From assembly GCA_010645155.1 (NCBI GenBank), contig JAAGOF010000096.1, forward strand, positions 507,875 to 571,874: a DNA stretch of 64,000 nucleotides, read 5' to 3'. A program made the translations under genes and the position numbers. Below the pieces are notes generated by a model. That model was not told the origin of the DNA. It saw nothing but the letters and a program-made list of their open reading frames with translations, and did not search any database. Numbering within the stretch: position 1 is the first letter of the stretch; every line of letters starts with the position of its first letter. The DNA comes from Tigriopus japonicus. Lineage: Eukaryota > Arthropoda > Copepoda > Harpacticoida > Harpacticidae. Below are positions 34,306 through 48,004 of the stretch, one piece after another.

Positions 34306-35601
34306 CAGGTGTTGTTTTGCTCTAATGCTCACATATTTGACTCCACCTCAGTTATGTTATAATCGTCTCTGTCTCTCTCTGCTCTGATTGTTAGAAAATC
34401 ATTGCACTTGAGCAATACGTACGTAGGTAGCAAGCGTCGTCGTGTCCGTGGCACACAAGACGATTATCTTGGAAGGCATTTGACGGCTCTGATTGGACGA
34501 GCCTGCTCCGTCGAGACCAACCATTGGTTGCACACCCAAACAGGTGGTTTTTTGAGGCTCTTTCTATAGCACGACCAACAACGTCAAGATCGTCGGGTTC
34601 GTTTTCTTTATCGCCGTCTTCTTCGTCAACACGTTCTGGCGGGAAATGTGGGCAAGCTAACCAGCCAAACAGTGGGGCAAAGCGGGCTCTGAATGCTTCG
34701 GATCAGTGCCAAACACAGGGCCTGAAATATCAACAGGCACACGACGCACTTTTAGTAGGGGGAATCTCGGCCAGGGAGTCATCATCCACAGAACGTGGAG
34801 GCAAAGAACGAGAACAACGAAAGGTAACATTAGAAGAGACCGGATGTGTAGGTATACAGGTTTTAATTTTGGCAGAACATAAAAGATAAGCGAAAAGACA
34901 AAAGAGCTTTGAAATGATCGACACCGGACCTGAAACATCGCTGTGCTCTGATCAAGTGCTCAATTTAGTATTCTTGAAACACTATCCTTGTGTTTTCTTA
35001 TTTGATGGACAGGGATGTGAAATTGGTTTTATAAAAAGGTTTTATATAAAGATAGTGGGCAAACTTAACACTAAAGATGTAGAAAAATAGTATGATAAAA
35101 ATAGGAACTTTTTAGGCAGTCCTTTTGGAAAATCCTCTGATAAATAAGAAGTGTGGAGAAGCTTTGTCCAACCTGCTCAGTTCTTGAAATGTCTTATGAG
35201 ATGGATGATTTTTAAGGTTCCTTGACATTACCAGGAGTATAAAAACATATTTGCTAAATGACACACATAAAACAGAGTTCTAACTAACATCGTTCTCCCA
35301 ATTTCATTGAGCCCTTTTATAGTTTGTGGAAAATGACTTTTTTAACCACTTCAAAATCCGACTCCTGAATTGAATTGCACCTTGTGGAGACCGAAGAGCA
35401 AAGGCTAAATAAATGGAGTGTTGTGGAGAAGCTTTTTGGTTTCGAATGGGAGACCAAGCGAGAAGTTATTCTTAAAGATCATTATAATGATGATGAAGCG
35501 AACAAGATCCCAGTACACACACACAAGAGAGGCACGCGACAAAATGAATGGAGCTCTTTTTTCTCTCTCTTACCACACCAACAAGATTTTCCCTTCCAAA
35601 G

Positions 35602-35768
35602 ACACCGAAAAGGGTCAAAACGAAGCTGCATTTCTGGCACAGTCATTCCTTTCGGCTTTGATAATCGCATTAAGTGGAACTATGTTGTATTTAAATAGGA
35701 CAATTGCTCGCTTTCAGACGCAAAAAGTACACTACACCACAGTACACAAGACCGACAAAAATGAATGA
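35602..35768 (+). CDS. Candidate last exon with C-terminal membrane anchor (gene C?)
   Basis: A strong acceptor (ACAAGATTTTCCCTTCCAAAG) ends at 35601. The exon opens at the second codon position, so it accepts the phase-1 donor of gene C exon 3 (giving ...IPP-D-TEKGQ). It runs to TGA at 35766-35768 and encodes EKGQNEAAFLAQ, a hydrophobic helix LSALIIALSGTMLYL and a short polar tail ending KTDKNE. If joined, gene C is 195 residues with a single C-terminal membrane segment and no signal peptide, the form of a tail-anchored protein. The intron would be 6.0 kb and full of transposon remnants. The link is an inference from phase and from the lack of a better candidate; the hydrophobic frame could belong to another gene. 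Confidence 0.4.
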
Positions 35769-38400
35769 TTGTATTTTGGTGCTAGGGGACTCTTCAACGA
35801 GCAATAATTAGTGGCTACTTATCTAAACTTGTTTTTAACGTATACTGTTGAACTTGGCATTTGATTGGTAAACCTTGAAAAAGAATGAGAATTATTGTTA
35901 GATGCGTTGGTTTGTATTTACAACTTAAATTAATCACCAAACATCCATCCAAATACTATCTCAATTTGGTGGCCAAACCTGAAAATTAAAGTAACATCTT
36001 TTCATGTTTCCAAAACACTTATTTTTACAAAAATGAACAAGGATTTAGCCTAATCAGCATATGTCAACATTGTTTGGTTCTTAACAAGAATTCGCTTTAA
36101 AAAGTTCATAAAAACACAATGTCATTTCAGGCCAACCTGTTGAAAGAATAATGGGCAAAAAGATAGTTTGTGAATATCTTAAAAGGTTTTGCAATCTCCA
36201 AATAGCTCAGAGATTACGTCTTTTTTAAAACTTTTTTCATAAAATGAATCCTGGCTGGAACTCTTTTATTTCTCCAACTTGATTCTTCAGTGGGAACAGA
36301 TCTGACGTTACTTTCCTTCTTTCACCAGGATGGCACAAAGGTGGTAGATCAGTAATAATGATATACATTAAAACTTGGGAGTGGGTATGGTAGCATCCCC
36401 ATCGTCGTTTTACGGAAAGAAAATCCTCTCATTTTCTCACACCCTCAAGCAAGCGTCCCCCGAACGAAACGACAAGTCATAACCTCAATAGGTGCTGACT
36501 AGCCTTACTAAGTGATGTGCTTCCTGCTTGGATCCCAACCACTACACTCACACACATATGTATGTCCAACTAGTGTTAGGGAGGGATTCAGACAGACACT
36601 AGGGTTCATGTTAGATACCTGGGACTCAACAGTACAGCACGACTACGGGTCTAATCAATCTCTCTATCTACCATATCCGGTGACGAAAAAATACTTTGCA
36701 AGCATCATCATAGTCATAGGTTCACTCACTTCGACAGGAGAGGCTTCTCACCGTCAGTGTTGCCATTATGGGTGAGATGGATGAATTTCGGGTCAGATTC
36801 TGAGGAAAGTTTTGGATGACTTTTAAAACAGGAATGTTAACGCTATTTCTTTTATGAAGAGTTCCATGGCATGTTTATTTTAAGATGCACTTAAAAGGTA
36901 ATATTAATCCGTGAATTAGCATGAACATTTTTATGTGAAAACAGGACGGCAGATCTGCAGTTTAGTAAAACATTTTGAACGGACAAAAACTGAATCTGAA
37001 CTCCGTCAAGCAACAGCTTATTGTCTATTTTTGATCACGTAGCACTATTTTTGAGAGAATATATCTAAAACAGAAGGACCTCCCCAAAAAGTAGGAGTTT
37101 CCGTCAAATACAATTACATTTTGGTGCCCTGTCTTTTCAGGTTATTAAGAAGACATTGTGCAGCGGCAAAACTGATTTATTTCATGAACGAAGTCCCTAG
37201 ATCGATTCACCTCTTTGCGCCTTGTCACTAATTTTTCAGATGCTTAGTACCAGGAGTGAGAATCCTTATCAAATGAAATGGAAAATTTGATACCTAGATT
37301 CGCTCTGAAAGCAACAACAAACAATGCAAAAATACAAATATAAATCAAGCCTTACATGTGATGTGTTCGAAATGGCATCGCTGTTTGTTCTTTTCATCTC
37401 TCTCTGTGTACGTCTTTGTTCTGGCTCTGTGTGTCTCTCCCCCACCTTTCAGTCTCAGGAGTCTGAACAAATTTCTCACGCTTGATTCCAGTTTTCAACC
37501 AACCCTTGTTTGAATGGCAGACCAATCTGTTCCAATGTACCATACATACAAATGGGTGACTTATGAATTTTCTGGTTTTCTCAATGTCTTTTTTTCAGGA
37601 GGTGAGCATTAGTGATCCATGTTTGACTAGATCGTGCTGAGTAAGAACAAAGGTTTTTAGGCATGTGCGAGCTTGATCATGCAACAATTGAGACAAACAA
37701 AAAATAACATGAACCAGGCTTGTGTTTAATATAGAAACACACAGGACGGTTCATCTGAATTCCGTGATTCTTATGTCTAATGGCCAGGACCTTGGATCTA
37801 ATGGACTGGAAACAAATGAGTGCTATGTTGTACAAGATGCATGTCGTTAAAACACACCTCGTGATAACAATTGAGATAAGTTGTTAAGTATCCTTGACAC
37901 CCTGTAGGTAGAATACATCGTCTGGTAGGCAACCATACTACATATATGTTCTATCTATTGTACATATGTGTTCGTGAATGTATTATTGTCATTGAGCTGG
38001 AGTTGCACACAAACACAGAGTTCCTCAGGTTAATTGGCAATGAAGTGGTTGGTGTGTGTGTATGTGTGCAGAAGTAGTAGTTCCAAATTCTGGCACCTGC
38101 TGTGTAGTGCTCCCCACAGAAGCTGCCGTTAGAGTAGTAATAGTAATAGTGGCGATGGCATGGCGACGACGACTCAAACCATTGACTTGGATGATGGCTC
38201 TGAAGCCCTTTTTGAGAGTGACTGGATGAGCAGGTGCTTGGCCGGAAACCATTCGGGATGGAAAGAACACAAGGATCATACTCTCTACATGGTGCTGTAG
38301 GGGTAGATACTAGATGCTAGTGGAGACTCTGTCCACAAGTAGTTGATATACAATGTTGAACGTATGTAGGAAGATCGCAACCATCCACCATCTCACGGCG
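35769..38400. other. Intergenic DNA
   Basis: No gene is supported. Composition shifts toward mixed, less AT-rich DNA from about 36.3 kb on. Open frames here show no domains. Confidence 0.4.
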
Positions 38401-38440
38401 GGTGGATGCCGTTGGTCTGCCTCGGGCTTGCCTTCCAGCA

Positions 38441-38592
38441 AAAGATGGCCGTCTCCGGCACCTTTGAACGCACTAGCAATGCCTGCCCGACGGCATCAGG
38501 GATAGTAGAAACAGCCTCGGCGACAATTTCCCCCTCCTCCACCTCTTCTGCTGTACTATTTCCTCACACTCCGTTGAGATCTCCTTTGCCTG
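38441..38592 (+). other. Exon-like island, Ser/Thr-rich
   Basis: Between CTTGCCTTCCAG (acceptor-like, ends 38440) and CCT/gtgagc (donor-like at 38593) an open frame with MAVSGTFERTSNACPTASGI and a Ser/Thr-rich remainder is present. Both borders are phase 0. No domain. It does not match the phase of the exons further downstream, so it may be a separate gene or chance. Confidence 0.2.
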
Positions 38593-38600
38593 TGAGCTAA

Positions 38601-41600
38601 GGGAGTGCGGCAACAGACTTTAAAACCGGGTCTGAGGGCATCAGCTGACATTTTCTGAATGGATAAGTTTGGATAAAAAATGTTGGATTTTGAACACAAG
38701 TTCACAAATATAACAACTGACAAGTACTTGAAAGTTTGCAACAATATTAAGCCTTCATGTTAATTTCAGTTCTTTCATCAAGTTATTCAATTCTCTATGT
38801 TTCCAACAGAATATAAAATTTTGTAGCTTTAAAAAAACAAAAAATAAAAACATCAAATTTCATGTGTTTTGCTCAGAAGATGACAATCTGACTGAAAGAA
38901 AGAAGTTCTGAACCAAATACATCCAATCATTCCAGCAATTTCTCCAACCCCATTGAATAATTTTGGGGAAAAAATCGGAAGAAAAGAACAAAAGATTGTG
39001 AAAAATGATGAAGAAAATGAATGAAATCTAAATAAAGTAAAGAATGATTTTGCTTCAAATTCTTAGTGGAAAAATGAGAACGAAAAATGGTCCATGTCCA
39101 TTAAAAGAGGTATTAAAATGTTTTTTTATTTATTTAATTTCATTCCCAGCAATTGCATTTTTGCCCTGTGGAATACTTTTAGTGCCTCAAGAATCAAACT
39201 GACTGCACATATATAAAAATAAAACAAAAAACATTAGGGCACGAGCTATAGAAGCAGAATCAGCTGAAACAAAATCATCATAAAATGCTGGAAGGGCATA
39301 TAATGTGAATTAAAGGTACTCGGTACTTCCATCATTTGATTGCTGAAGTTTGGTCTACAAAAAGGCTCTTTTTCAAGCTTGGCTCTTTTGTAAAAGTGCA
39401 CCCCCTTAGTGCGCATTTTTGAATTGCTACCGCGCTACGCCCGTGTTCCTGTGTCTACTCCATAAAGCGATCGAGAGCTCTGAAGGGCTCATCCGGGCTC
39501 CTTGATGCCGAATAAGGGACTGACTGACTGACTGTTGCCTCGATCCTTCTTCAGAGCGACCAAGAGACGACGATCATGCGGCATGGCAATACTTGACTTG
39601 ATGTTCTCGGGCCAACGCGCGCTCTAGGTCCGGAAGTCGTCCAGAAAAATGATGAAGTACTAAGCGGAGATAAAGTAGCCAGTACTCTATTGGTAGTCAA
39701 AATATCACCAGGACCAACGACAATCGGTTGAAAGTGTGACCAACTCTCCAAGTACTCGTCGTGACTCTTAACCAAAAATAGATCTTTCTCTACATTGTCA
39801 GTGTCTCAAGCTTGTGTTTAAGGGCTCAAGAGATTTCAATGGTGGTATTGAAAAGCTGAAAAATATCATTTACTGATGTGCTAGTGAGTGTGCTGTTGTT
39901 GTTGGTGTGTGTGACTCCTCCCCATTCAACCATCAAGATTGGTACTTCAGGTTCAGAAAGAACCGCCGATTCAGGTAAGGCCAAAGTTTCAAGACACAAA
40001 AAATACACCTTCTATCCCTTTTGTACCACCTTTGTTCCATTTCTCGCCCCACCCAATTGACAACCAATCAACTCTTGTCTAAACCATAAATCAAGAAAAC
40101 ATTCAACAGCAAGATCCTCCACATGAGAAAAATGACGATACCTTTTTTGAAAGTAAACAACGGCATTTCACATTTTTTTGCATCTAACATGGGGAAATTT
40201 AGCCGTCAGATAAATTATGAGTCATTCCATCAACTTATGTTTTGTCTATTCATGAAGCCATTATTTGCTCGCAAATCGAGTTCAAGCCCTTTCAAATTAT
40301 CCACCACTCTAATTATTCAACTTGTTGGCGATGACGACGACCACACAAGTTCAGGCATGTCTCCATTTAGAAGTTTCTGCACCAACCCTTGAAGAACACA
40401 TGAAAAAAGCCACCGAAGGTAACAATTTCTCCTTTGAAGCTAAAGGTTAAGTGAATTGTGACTAACTTCCAAGCAAACTCCAGAGAGCTAGATGCAACTT
40501 AATTTTGGCTGCAACAGATGATGAGGGTGCCATTAACCCAATAATTGGATGAAGATTCTCTCCTCAATTTTCCAGCCCTGAAAGGTCAGAAACAAAGACT
40601 AACAAGGGTCATGAAACTGCACGAGTTAGCACGGTAAAGCGGTTTTCAGTGGACAAATATATCGACAATTGAGACCAATATTTAAAAGGGGGACTAGCGA
40701 AATATTCGGAAAGATCCAGTGACGAGATGTGTGGTTAGTTTAATTTTTTTTTGAAATGTTTGCGGTGTTAGTAGCACCGACCATACCTCACACAAAAAAG
40801 CTATTCCGACGGGATAAACGATTGAGTTTCGATGAATGGTAAAATATTTGTGAAGGAACCAGAAAAGTTTCAAAACACGGATCCCCTTCCAGAAATATAC
40901 GTTTATTTACCCCAATCATGTCCTAAGTCATGATGTGATCATTTGATTAAGGGTGAGGGGTACCTTCGATTTGTGATTGCGAGCTAGTAGTTAGCTGGAG
41001 GTCATGAGGGTATAAACACGAGTTGTCATGTTGTGGCCAGAAGAAAGTATTTTTTCCACAAGAGTGAGTTGACAAACTCTAAAGCAGGAAAGATGATCAT
41101 TATCATTTTAAATCCAGAGAAAGTCCCCCTCCGCACAAGGCTTCTTTGGCAATATCTCATCACCACGTCTTGCTGCCTGGATCTATCTCTGTATGTAGTG
41201 TAGGCTGTCATGAGACTTTGGTTCGTTGTCTTGAAACGGAAGTGAATTTCCTCCTTTTTCTCATCAGAATTTGAAAGAAAGGAAACTCCCTCAGCTCTTC
41301 GTCACCATTCCAACCTGTCTATTGCCATCCCAAGTCCACTTGTAGAGTTCACTTTGCATTTTTGCCACTCTTATGGGGGAGAGCTTGTTCGGGATTCCTG
41401 TACACACACTGAAATGTCAGGGTGCCCAGGAATGGGTTAGGATGGTCCGACTATCGTGTCCATCTATCCACTTGTTCACTGATGGGAAGTCGCTTCCCAT
41501 TCAATGGGAATCTGTTGTTGGAATACAAGTCGTGCTTATGGGATCTTTTTTCGACAGCGAGCGACAGAGACAGAGACACGAGACTCTTTCGCTTTTCAAC

Positions 41601-44600
41601 TCACTCACTGTATCCAAAGCCACCGCAGAGCAGCAGCCCCTTCAATATCACCACCACTGATAACAACAACAACGACTGAACAAGCTGTAGGGAGATGAAT
41701 ATGATTCATTCGGCCTGGAATCAAGTTCCAGTGGGCCCATTGTGAGTGACTCGCTCGCTACTGTCAACGGCCCCCTTCCCTACTTATGTCATTTTTCAAA
41801 CTGGCTTCGACATTGCTTCATATAATTAGCATGGAAACCAGAGAGAAGATAGCCAGTTCCCTGTTGGTGGTTTGATATATCAACTTGTCAATCCGCGGGA
41901 TTTTCTGCTCCCTTCTCTCCCCTGAATCCCTTGTATAACTGTCACAAAGTGTGCCTTGAGCTACCTTGGGTGTCCGTGGCCATCTTCTGTCACCGGACGG
42001 ATGAGGCCAACCCCATAATTACTTCTTCCGCCCGAGCCATGACAAACCAGAAAACAGACGGATTAAGAGGTTAGAGTCTACTTTCATTCGAAATCCAACA
42101 GTAGGATCTGGGCCTTTTAACCTGTTGATCGATTGAATGAGCCCCATAGCATCTTCCAATGGCGATACCGGGAGCAATTTCCTGTCCCCTAAGACAGTTT
42201 CAGCCGATTTGTGGCAAAACTCTCGAGACAGAGAAGTAATCTTTTTATCCCACAATCTCTGGTGAGTTATATGAGAGGTGGCAGGTAAGGTATTCCATTC
42301 ATTGGAATCCATTTTCCCAGAGCCGTCTTGCCTCGGGCAAACCACTCACTCCTCGTCGAGGAACACAGTCTCTCCAGAAAAAAAAAACTTATGGCCACTT
42401 CCTCTCCTTCCAGTTCTTGTGTGTCCGGCCGATCAAGGTAGAAGGCTCTCGTACATTACTGAACAATGAATCCCTACATACACCAAAGTGCCCCTTTCTC
42501 AATGACAAAAGTCCAGCTCACAATGTATTTACACCCATCGTTGTCAAATAGTTTGGATGGAATTGTTCACGGAGAGTTTCAAGTTGCGAGTTTCCGCGGC
42601 ATTTGGCTTCCCAAGGTGTTTCTTGTGAACTTCTTGGGAGCGACATTCTGGTCAATCTCTTAGTGGTTTGGTGGTTTAAATGTCCGAAAAAACACTAATC
42701 CCCAAGACGTTCCTATAATTACAGTTCAGCAGACCAAGCTCATCGATTAAGGCCTTTTGGTTAAAATTGTGGCTCTGTTAAAGTTGACGGGGATTTAGGG
42801 TGAGCTGTTTCATGTTCGGCGGTTCTTTGTTGATCAATGACCACACAGACAGAAGCGAGCATTTGACTTTTTCTTGAACTTGTGATGAGCCCGAGGCAAA
42901 ATTGCCATGGAATCGTCTTCAAATTACACGTTCAATCAGTCGAACAAAGAATCGTTAATTGTATCATTTACTGCATTGGAGAGGTCTCTCCTCCGGACTC
43001 TTAACAAGACCCATTCAACATCGGAAAGGCCCCGCTACTCACTCTTCTCCGTGATCAATCTTGATTGTCCCCTTGTCCCTCCGAGAATAATTGCAACTAT
43101 TCCGCCATTTCATAATACGATGCGTCCAAAAAGCAGTTGAGCACTTTTTTGTTTGGACTTCCTCCGAACAACGTCATGAAGAAGTAGAAGTGACTTGGAC
43201 GCGCGCTCACTTTCATGAATGTTCATGGTAATTGATGATCTAAAGCAGGTTTCTGTTGGTGAATTATGTTTTCAAAAACATCCATAAAGTGATGATTAGT
43301 TGTTGATTATGAGGGTGCTGATGATGGCCAACAAGCTTGTTTGTGCCAAGGACCTGGATGAAGGAAAGAGTATTGCCAGAAACGGTAAGAAGGACGTGCA
43401 GTGGCTCCTGAATTAGTCCATCATCCCGACTATGATTGCATTCTCTTTTTCTTTCCCTCCCCCATGAATTTGACTGATACAGTACTAAAAACATCCCCTT
43501 CGTTATAGTTTAACGGCAACACCAGGAAGTTGAATGCATTCAATCACGATTACTACAGATTTTGAGACTGACAGAACAGCCAAAGCTAGGTCTTTCTAAC
43601 TTTTCTCTCAAATCTTTTGAGCATGTCTGTTATTCGTACTGCACGTGGACATTTCGACTGAGATGAACTTTCTGCCAGCGTGTATGTGTGTGTCCACATG
43701 AAAACATAACGCTAGTTCTTAAATGCCAGGATGACGTCCATCCAGTGAATATCACGGTTCCGTTGGCGAAGAAGAGCAGGCGAAAAGTGTGGATGGTCGT
43801 CGGGCTCATGCTCGTTTGCCAATTGATGAACCAAGTCAATCCATTGAAGCGTATCATCATCATGATCATCGTCACTTCTATCATCATGATCAGCCTCGTT
43901 GTTGTCCACACTCGTAGGGTGAATCGAGTGGGCTTTAAGCTAAATCGGCTTGCCGCCAGAGACTGGCAGCATGCCGGACCGTCAACAATCCGACGACGAG
44001 CTAGTACTTACTCTAGGGCTCTGATTTGCTTCAATGTAACGGTTCAAGCCACATCAACAGAATTGATCACAAAGAGCACTCATCTAAAGTCATCCTTTTC
44101 TTCATTGGGACTAAAATAGGAATTATAAACAACACGTTGCAAAATAAATGTTTTTTGCTGAGAAACTTTCCGAATGAAAGTTTATTTGTAAAACATATTT
44201 TACTTCGAGAACAAGGAGGATCAATCTGTGCTCAAATGTGTACAGTAGGTACCAAATTTAAACCGGGTTCAACTTGTGCTTCCTCGTCATCTCAATTAGA
44301 AGGAGCAGGGTTTATTTCATTGGCTAAACAAGCTTGATCTTTTTTTTTGGCACGTTACTACTCGTTACCAGACATCAAATACTGAAGTATGCTTTGAGAA
44401 GACACAGTATACTGAAGTGTATGTATACTCGTGGTGGCGAGTTAAGTACTTGGCAGGGTTGTCAATTCTCATTAGCCCCAACTAATGACGAACAGTTACC
44501 CTGAGATACTGTATAGTACTCACCACTGACGTAATTTGCGTCTCTTCGATCCACATGGTACCGAAATGTTAATGCCTTCTTGAACAGCAAACTGCAGATT

Positions 44601-44649
44601 AGTAGGTCTCTCAAAATGCAATTAAGTTTCCACCCTCTTTCTTTTATAG
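38601..44649. other. Gene-poor stretch
   Basis: No firm gene in about 6 kb. A 24-base exon-like segment (39951-39974, between GGTACTTCAG and GTAAGG) is noted separately in the findings. Open frames at 41373-41660, 42907-43140 and 43688-44119 have no recognisable domain; the last owes its length to an ATCATC-rich tract at about 43850-43890. Confidence 0.4.
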
Positions 44650-44799
44650 GCGGTTTATCACCAGTCATACTGGAGCTTCCTGCCATCGTGAGTTCTGCAG
44701 ATTCCTCCCTATTGACACGCCCACTCACGCCCACCTGGTCCAGTCCAATAACCCACGAGACAGTCAAGGAGGAACCGCCCCTCATCGTCACAATCCCAA
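44650..44799 (+). CDS. Internal exon of an unidentified, possibly Pax-linked, gene
   Basis: The acceptor CTTTCTTTTATAG ends at 44649 and the donor CCCAA/gtaagc starts at 44800. The exon is 150 bases, phase 1 on both sides, and encodes GLSPVILELPAIVSS, a Pro/Ser/Thr-rich middle, and VKEEPPLIVTIP. It joins in frame to the next exon (45583), the junction codon being AAT (Asn). The KEEPP-type, Pro/Ser-rich composition suits a transcription-factor activation or regulatory region. No domain is recognised. No ATG opens it, so an upstream exon is needed. Confidence 0.5.
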
Positions 44800-45207
44800 G
44801 TAAGCGTTTGTCACGCCGTTGCGTAACTTTTACTCTCCAGCTTCTGCCTTTTGTTGATCAACCTCAGCAGTGTTTCGAGATGAATCATCTAAAAACGCGT
44901 TATTGCACTTTGTTATTCTTTTTCTCCCCCACAATCAAACTGGTTTAATGCGTCTCTGTTAGCAAAAATAAAAGGCATGCGACCTTTTGGCATGGTCAGA
45001 AACCTTTCGGGTCTTAAATGGATAATGACTTTACAGTATTCTTACAAATGTACGCAAACATCCATGATACCTCACGTGTGACTAGTTCAATCACTGCCTT
45101 TTCCGAAGTAGGACTCAAAATATTAAATGGTGCAGCTGACGCACCAAAACAAACTCCACTAATATGGACGTTACATACTCCGCTAACGTGAGAAATATAA
45201 GTCTGTT

Positions 45208-45488
45208 AGGACGAATTCAGCTAGGGATTCTTGGGGCCAAATGGCTAGGGATGTGTAAGAGACCATACTCACCCTTCAGCCAAAAAAGCAACTTTCCCTC
45301 AACGCCCACGTGAGTTTTTTTTTTTTGCCTCGATTTTTTAAGTCGATTAAATATTTTGTTCAATATTTGCACTAGGCAACATATTACGATCGATTGATCG
45401 AACGAACGAACTTTCGAACACCAAAGCCTGAGATCAGACACATCTTTAGCTATTTGGCCCAAGAACCCTCAGCAAAATTCATCCGACG
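45208..45488. mobile_element. TIR MITE, copy 2, about 281 bp
   Basis: Left ACGAATTCAGCTAGGGATTC and TTGGGGCCAAATGGCTAGGG pair with right TTTAGCTATTTGGCCCAAGA-ACCCTCAGCAAAATTCATCC. The left arm also matches the TIR of the element at 12124-12394, so it is the same family in a more diverged copy. It sits in the intron between the exons at 44650 and 45583. Confidence 0.65.
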
Positions 45489-45582
45489 ACCCTTGCAATT
45501 TAACGAGAATCAATACCTGATTTCGTCTTGACAAATTCCCCGTTCGTTGGGTAAAAACAATATTAATGGAACTCTTTTTCAG

Positions 45583-45780
45583 ATCTTGGGATTGGCGACA
45601 CAGCCACAATGATAAGCATGGAGCTTCCCCCGCCACCCGTTCACAACCCGCCGGTGTCGTTTGCCGATTACGTCCACCAAGGACAACCCATGTCTTCGGG
45701 TAGCCCCATTCATTACGACGGGTCTCCGCAGTATCACAACGAAAATTACTCGGACAATTGTCAGGACAGCAAACGAAAAC
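45583..45780 (+). CDS. Internal exon of the same unidentified gene
   Basis: The acceptor ACTCTTTTTCAG ends at 45582 and the donor AAAAC/gtgagt starts at 45781. The exon has 198 bases, phase 1 on both sides, and no stop in the used frame. It encodes LGIGDTATMISMELPPPPVH, then NPPVSFADYVHQGQPMSSGS and an Asn/Tyr/Ser-rich part ending CQDSKRK. There is an ATG at 45609, so translation could also start here. The Pro/Gln/Ser/Tyr composition and the basic end fit a transcription factor N-terminal region. The donor phase allows joining to the exons at 59923 or 62146 (Pax2/5/8). No closer assignment is possible. Confidence 0.6.
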
Positions 45781-48004
45781 GTGAGTTGAAATAATTGTTG
45801 TTCTACTACTACTATTCAATATGTGCAGTAGTTGGTTGGGGGATAGAATCCAACGGATGGAAGTGACTCTGAGGATTCTCCTCCGGATTGTGGGAGAGAC
45901 ATACAGAGTGTAATTAAACGATTACAACGGCAATTATCTGAATCTGCGGGCGTCCTATAACGTGTGTTTGAACAAACTCAAAGACTTTGACATTTCATAT
46001 TTAACTCCAACTTAGAGACACAAATCTCAGAGAACTCTTTAAACATATTTGGCTTGGTAGTAGGCATACAAGTGGCGTCTTTATGTCTCTGTTTCTCTAG
46101 TTCTTGTCACCTGTTTCTTGACAAGATCATGAATGAGATGGCTTCTTGAACTTGCACCTGCTTTAATTGGACAAAGAGCGCATGAATCGTGATCTACCGA
46201 GTTGGAAGCAAGCATTGGACACTTGTGTGACCACATCTGAGTATGTATGTCTTCTACCAAGGGTTTGTCAAATAAAATCAGACTAGATCTACAACTTCAA
46301 ACACTTCTCACATCAAGCATGGTCACAAAACCGTAAGTTTTATCATTATGTGTTCGAAACAAAATAACTTAACGTGTGATCAACAAATCAGCATGCTCAT
46401 TTACTGTTCGAAAGTTTGAGACCTTTTTATTTACTGTTTCATAAAAACAGTGGCCACGTGTGGCATTTTCAGTCTGATATAGCGCCCTTTGTAAGTGATA
46501 TTAGGACAAATGCCAAAAAAAACATATCACTCAAAGTAGTGTTTACATTCATTTCATTGCAACGTGACCCACAAGACTAGCTAGCTGTTTAAGCATATTT
46601 GACGAGATTCCCTGACTGTTTTAACGCCGACGACAACGACTCATCGGGTTTGGTGTTTTAGTCAAAATGTTGATTAAATTCAGAACAAAAGAACAGGCTG
46701 CAAAATGAAGAAGGGGGAGTCCAGAAATTCCCACAGTACCAAAATCTATTACTTTATTCCCTCGTCTTCACTCACTCACACTCCTCAGACACATTGGAAA
46801 CAAAACAAGGGTGTTAAACAGTGAGGGGAACCTCAAGTCAGCCTGCTTGTCATTATCCAGTCATTTTGTCGTATTTTTTTCGACAATTCACAATTCCATA
46901 ATGCACCAAGTCATTTCTCCCCTTGTCCCAGTTCACCTCCCGAAATATCACATTCGACACCACCGCTAACTCTGTCATCCAAGAATCCAATGAGGAGATT
47001 TTGGGAGGATGACTGCGAGAGTTGCCATTGTTAGCGTGCTCTTTTTGTTTCAAGACCTCAAATTCATTGAATTTGTCCAACAACCACTCACTCCCTCACT
47101 CCGAGTTAGTGTAGTGTGTGGTGATCCGCTTTACTCGCCAATAGTACGAGTGTGCGTGTGTCTGAATATTGAGCCAAGTAAGTCGGGAGCATTGAATGAG
47201 ATAACACCTGGAGGATGGAATGACTTTAGGAAATACTCAATGAGCGACGAAGAGAACCGATGACTTTCTAGCTTCCACCAACTGCTCTTCATCTCAACTT
47301 TGGAATATGCAAGAGTCCGGCATCTTGTTTTGGCATCTGCAGATTAATAAGATGACTTGCCAACCTTTTTATGGATGTTGCAAAGTTATCCAATCTAGAG
47401 CAAAGTCATGAACCGGGAGCAATTGTTGAATATTTGTACTAGCAGAAGTTGGTAGATAGAAAGTACGTAGCTTATGGGAAAGAAGCATCAACTTGACACT
47501 ATTAATAGCGGCTTACACACGAAGTTTTGAAAATGCCTAACAAACAAAAAGTGCTAGAGAACACTTTTCACCAAGAAATGGCTACCCAAGGGCTTAAATA
47601 CTAAATACCCTGGTTTTACTATTTAATGACTTACCCAATTTTTTTTGGTCTGAAATATTTCAATCAATCGTGAAATCGAATTTCAAATCAACCTCTTAGT
47701 ACTGATGGTGCTGATAACGGCAAACGCACAAAGCTACAAAAAAGCCCAACAAGTTAACAAAGTTGACGCTCCTTTTCTATGAGCTTCTTATGGTTGATAG
47801 AACAGTCAAATCGGGATGTATATCTAAAAATAAAAAAATCAGGCTTAGCCATTAGTAATATTTTGAGATTAGGTCAAAAATGAGCTCAAAGCTGAATGTA
47901 TCCTCTATAAAATATAAAAATTGTTTTTATGTCACTAACCGATATTTGAATCGACATCTCCCACGCACACAACAGCCTAACGTTGGAATGTTTGAATATT
48001 CGGT

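Noticed and set aside
43688..44119. 143-codon frame with hydrophobic middle (IIIMIIVTSIIMISLVVV)
   Set aside because: The hydrophobic run comes from an ATC/GTC-rich low-complexity tract, and there is no ATG start or splice support.
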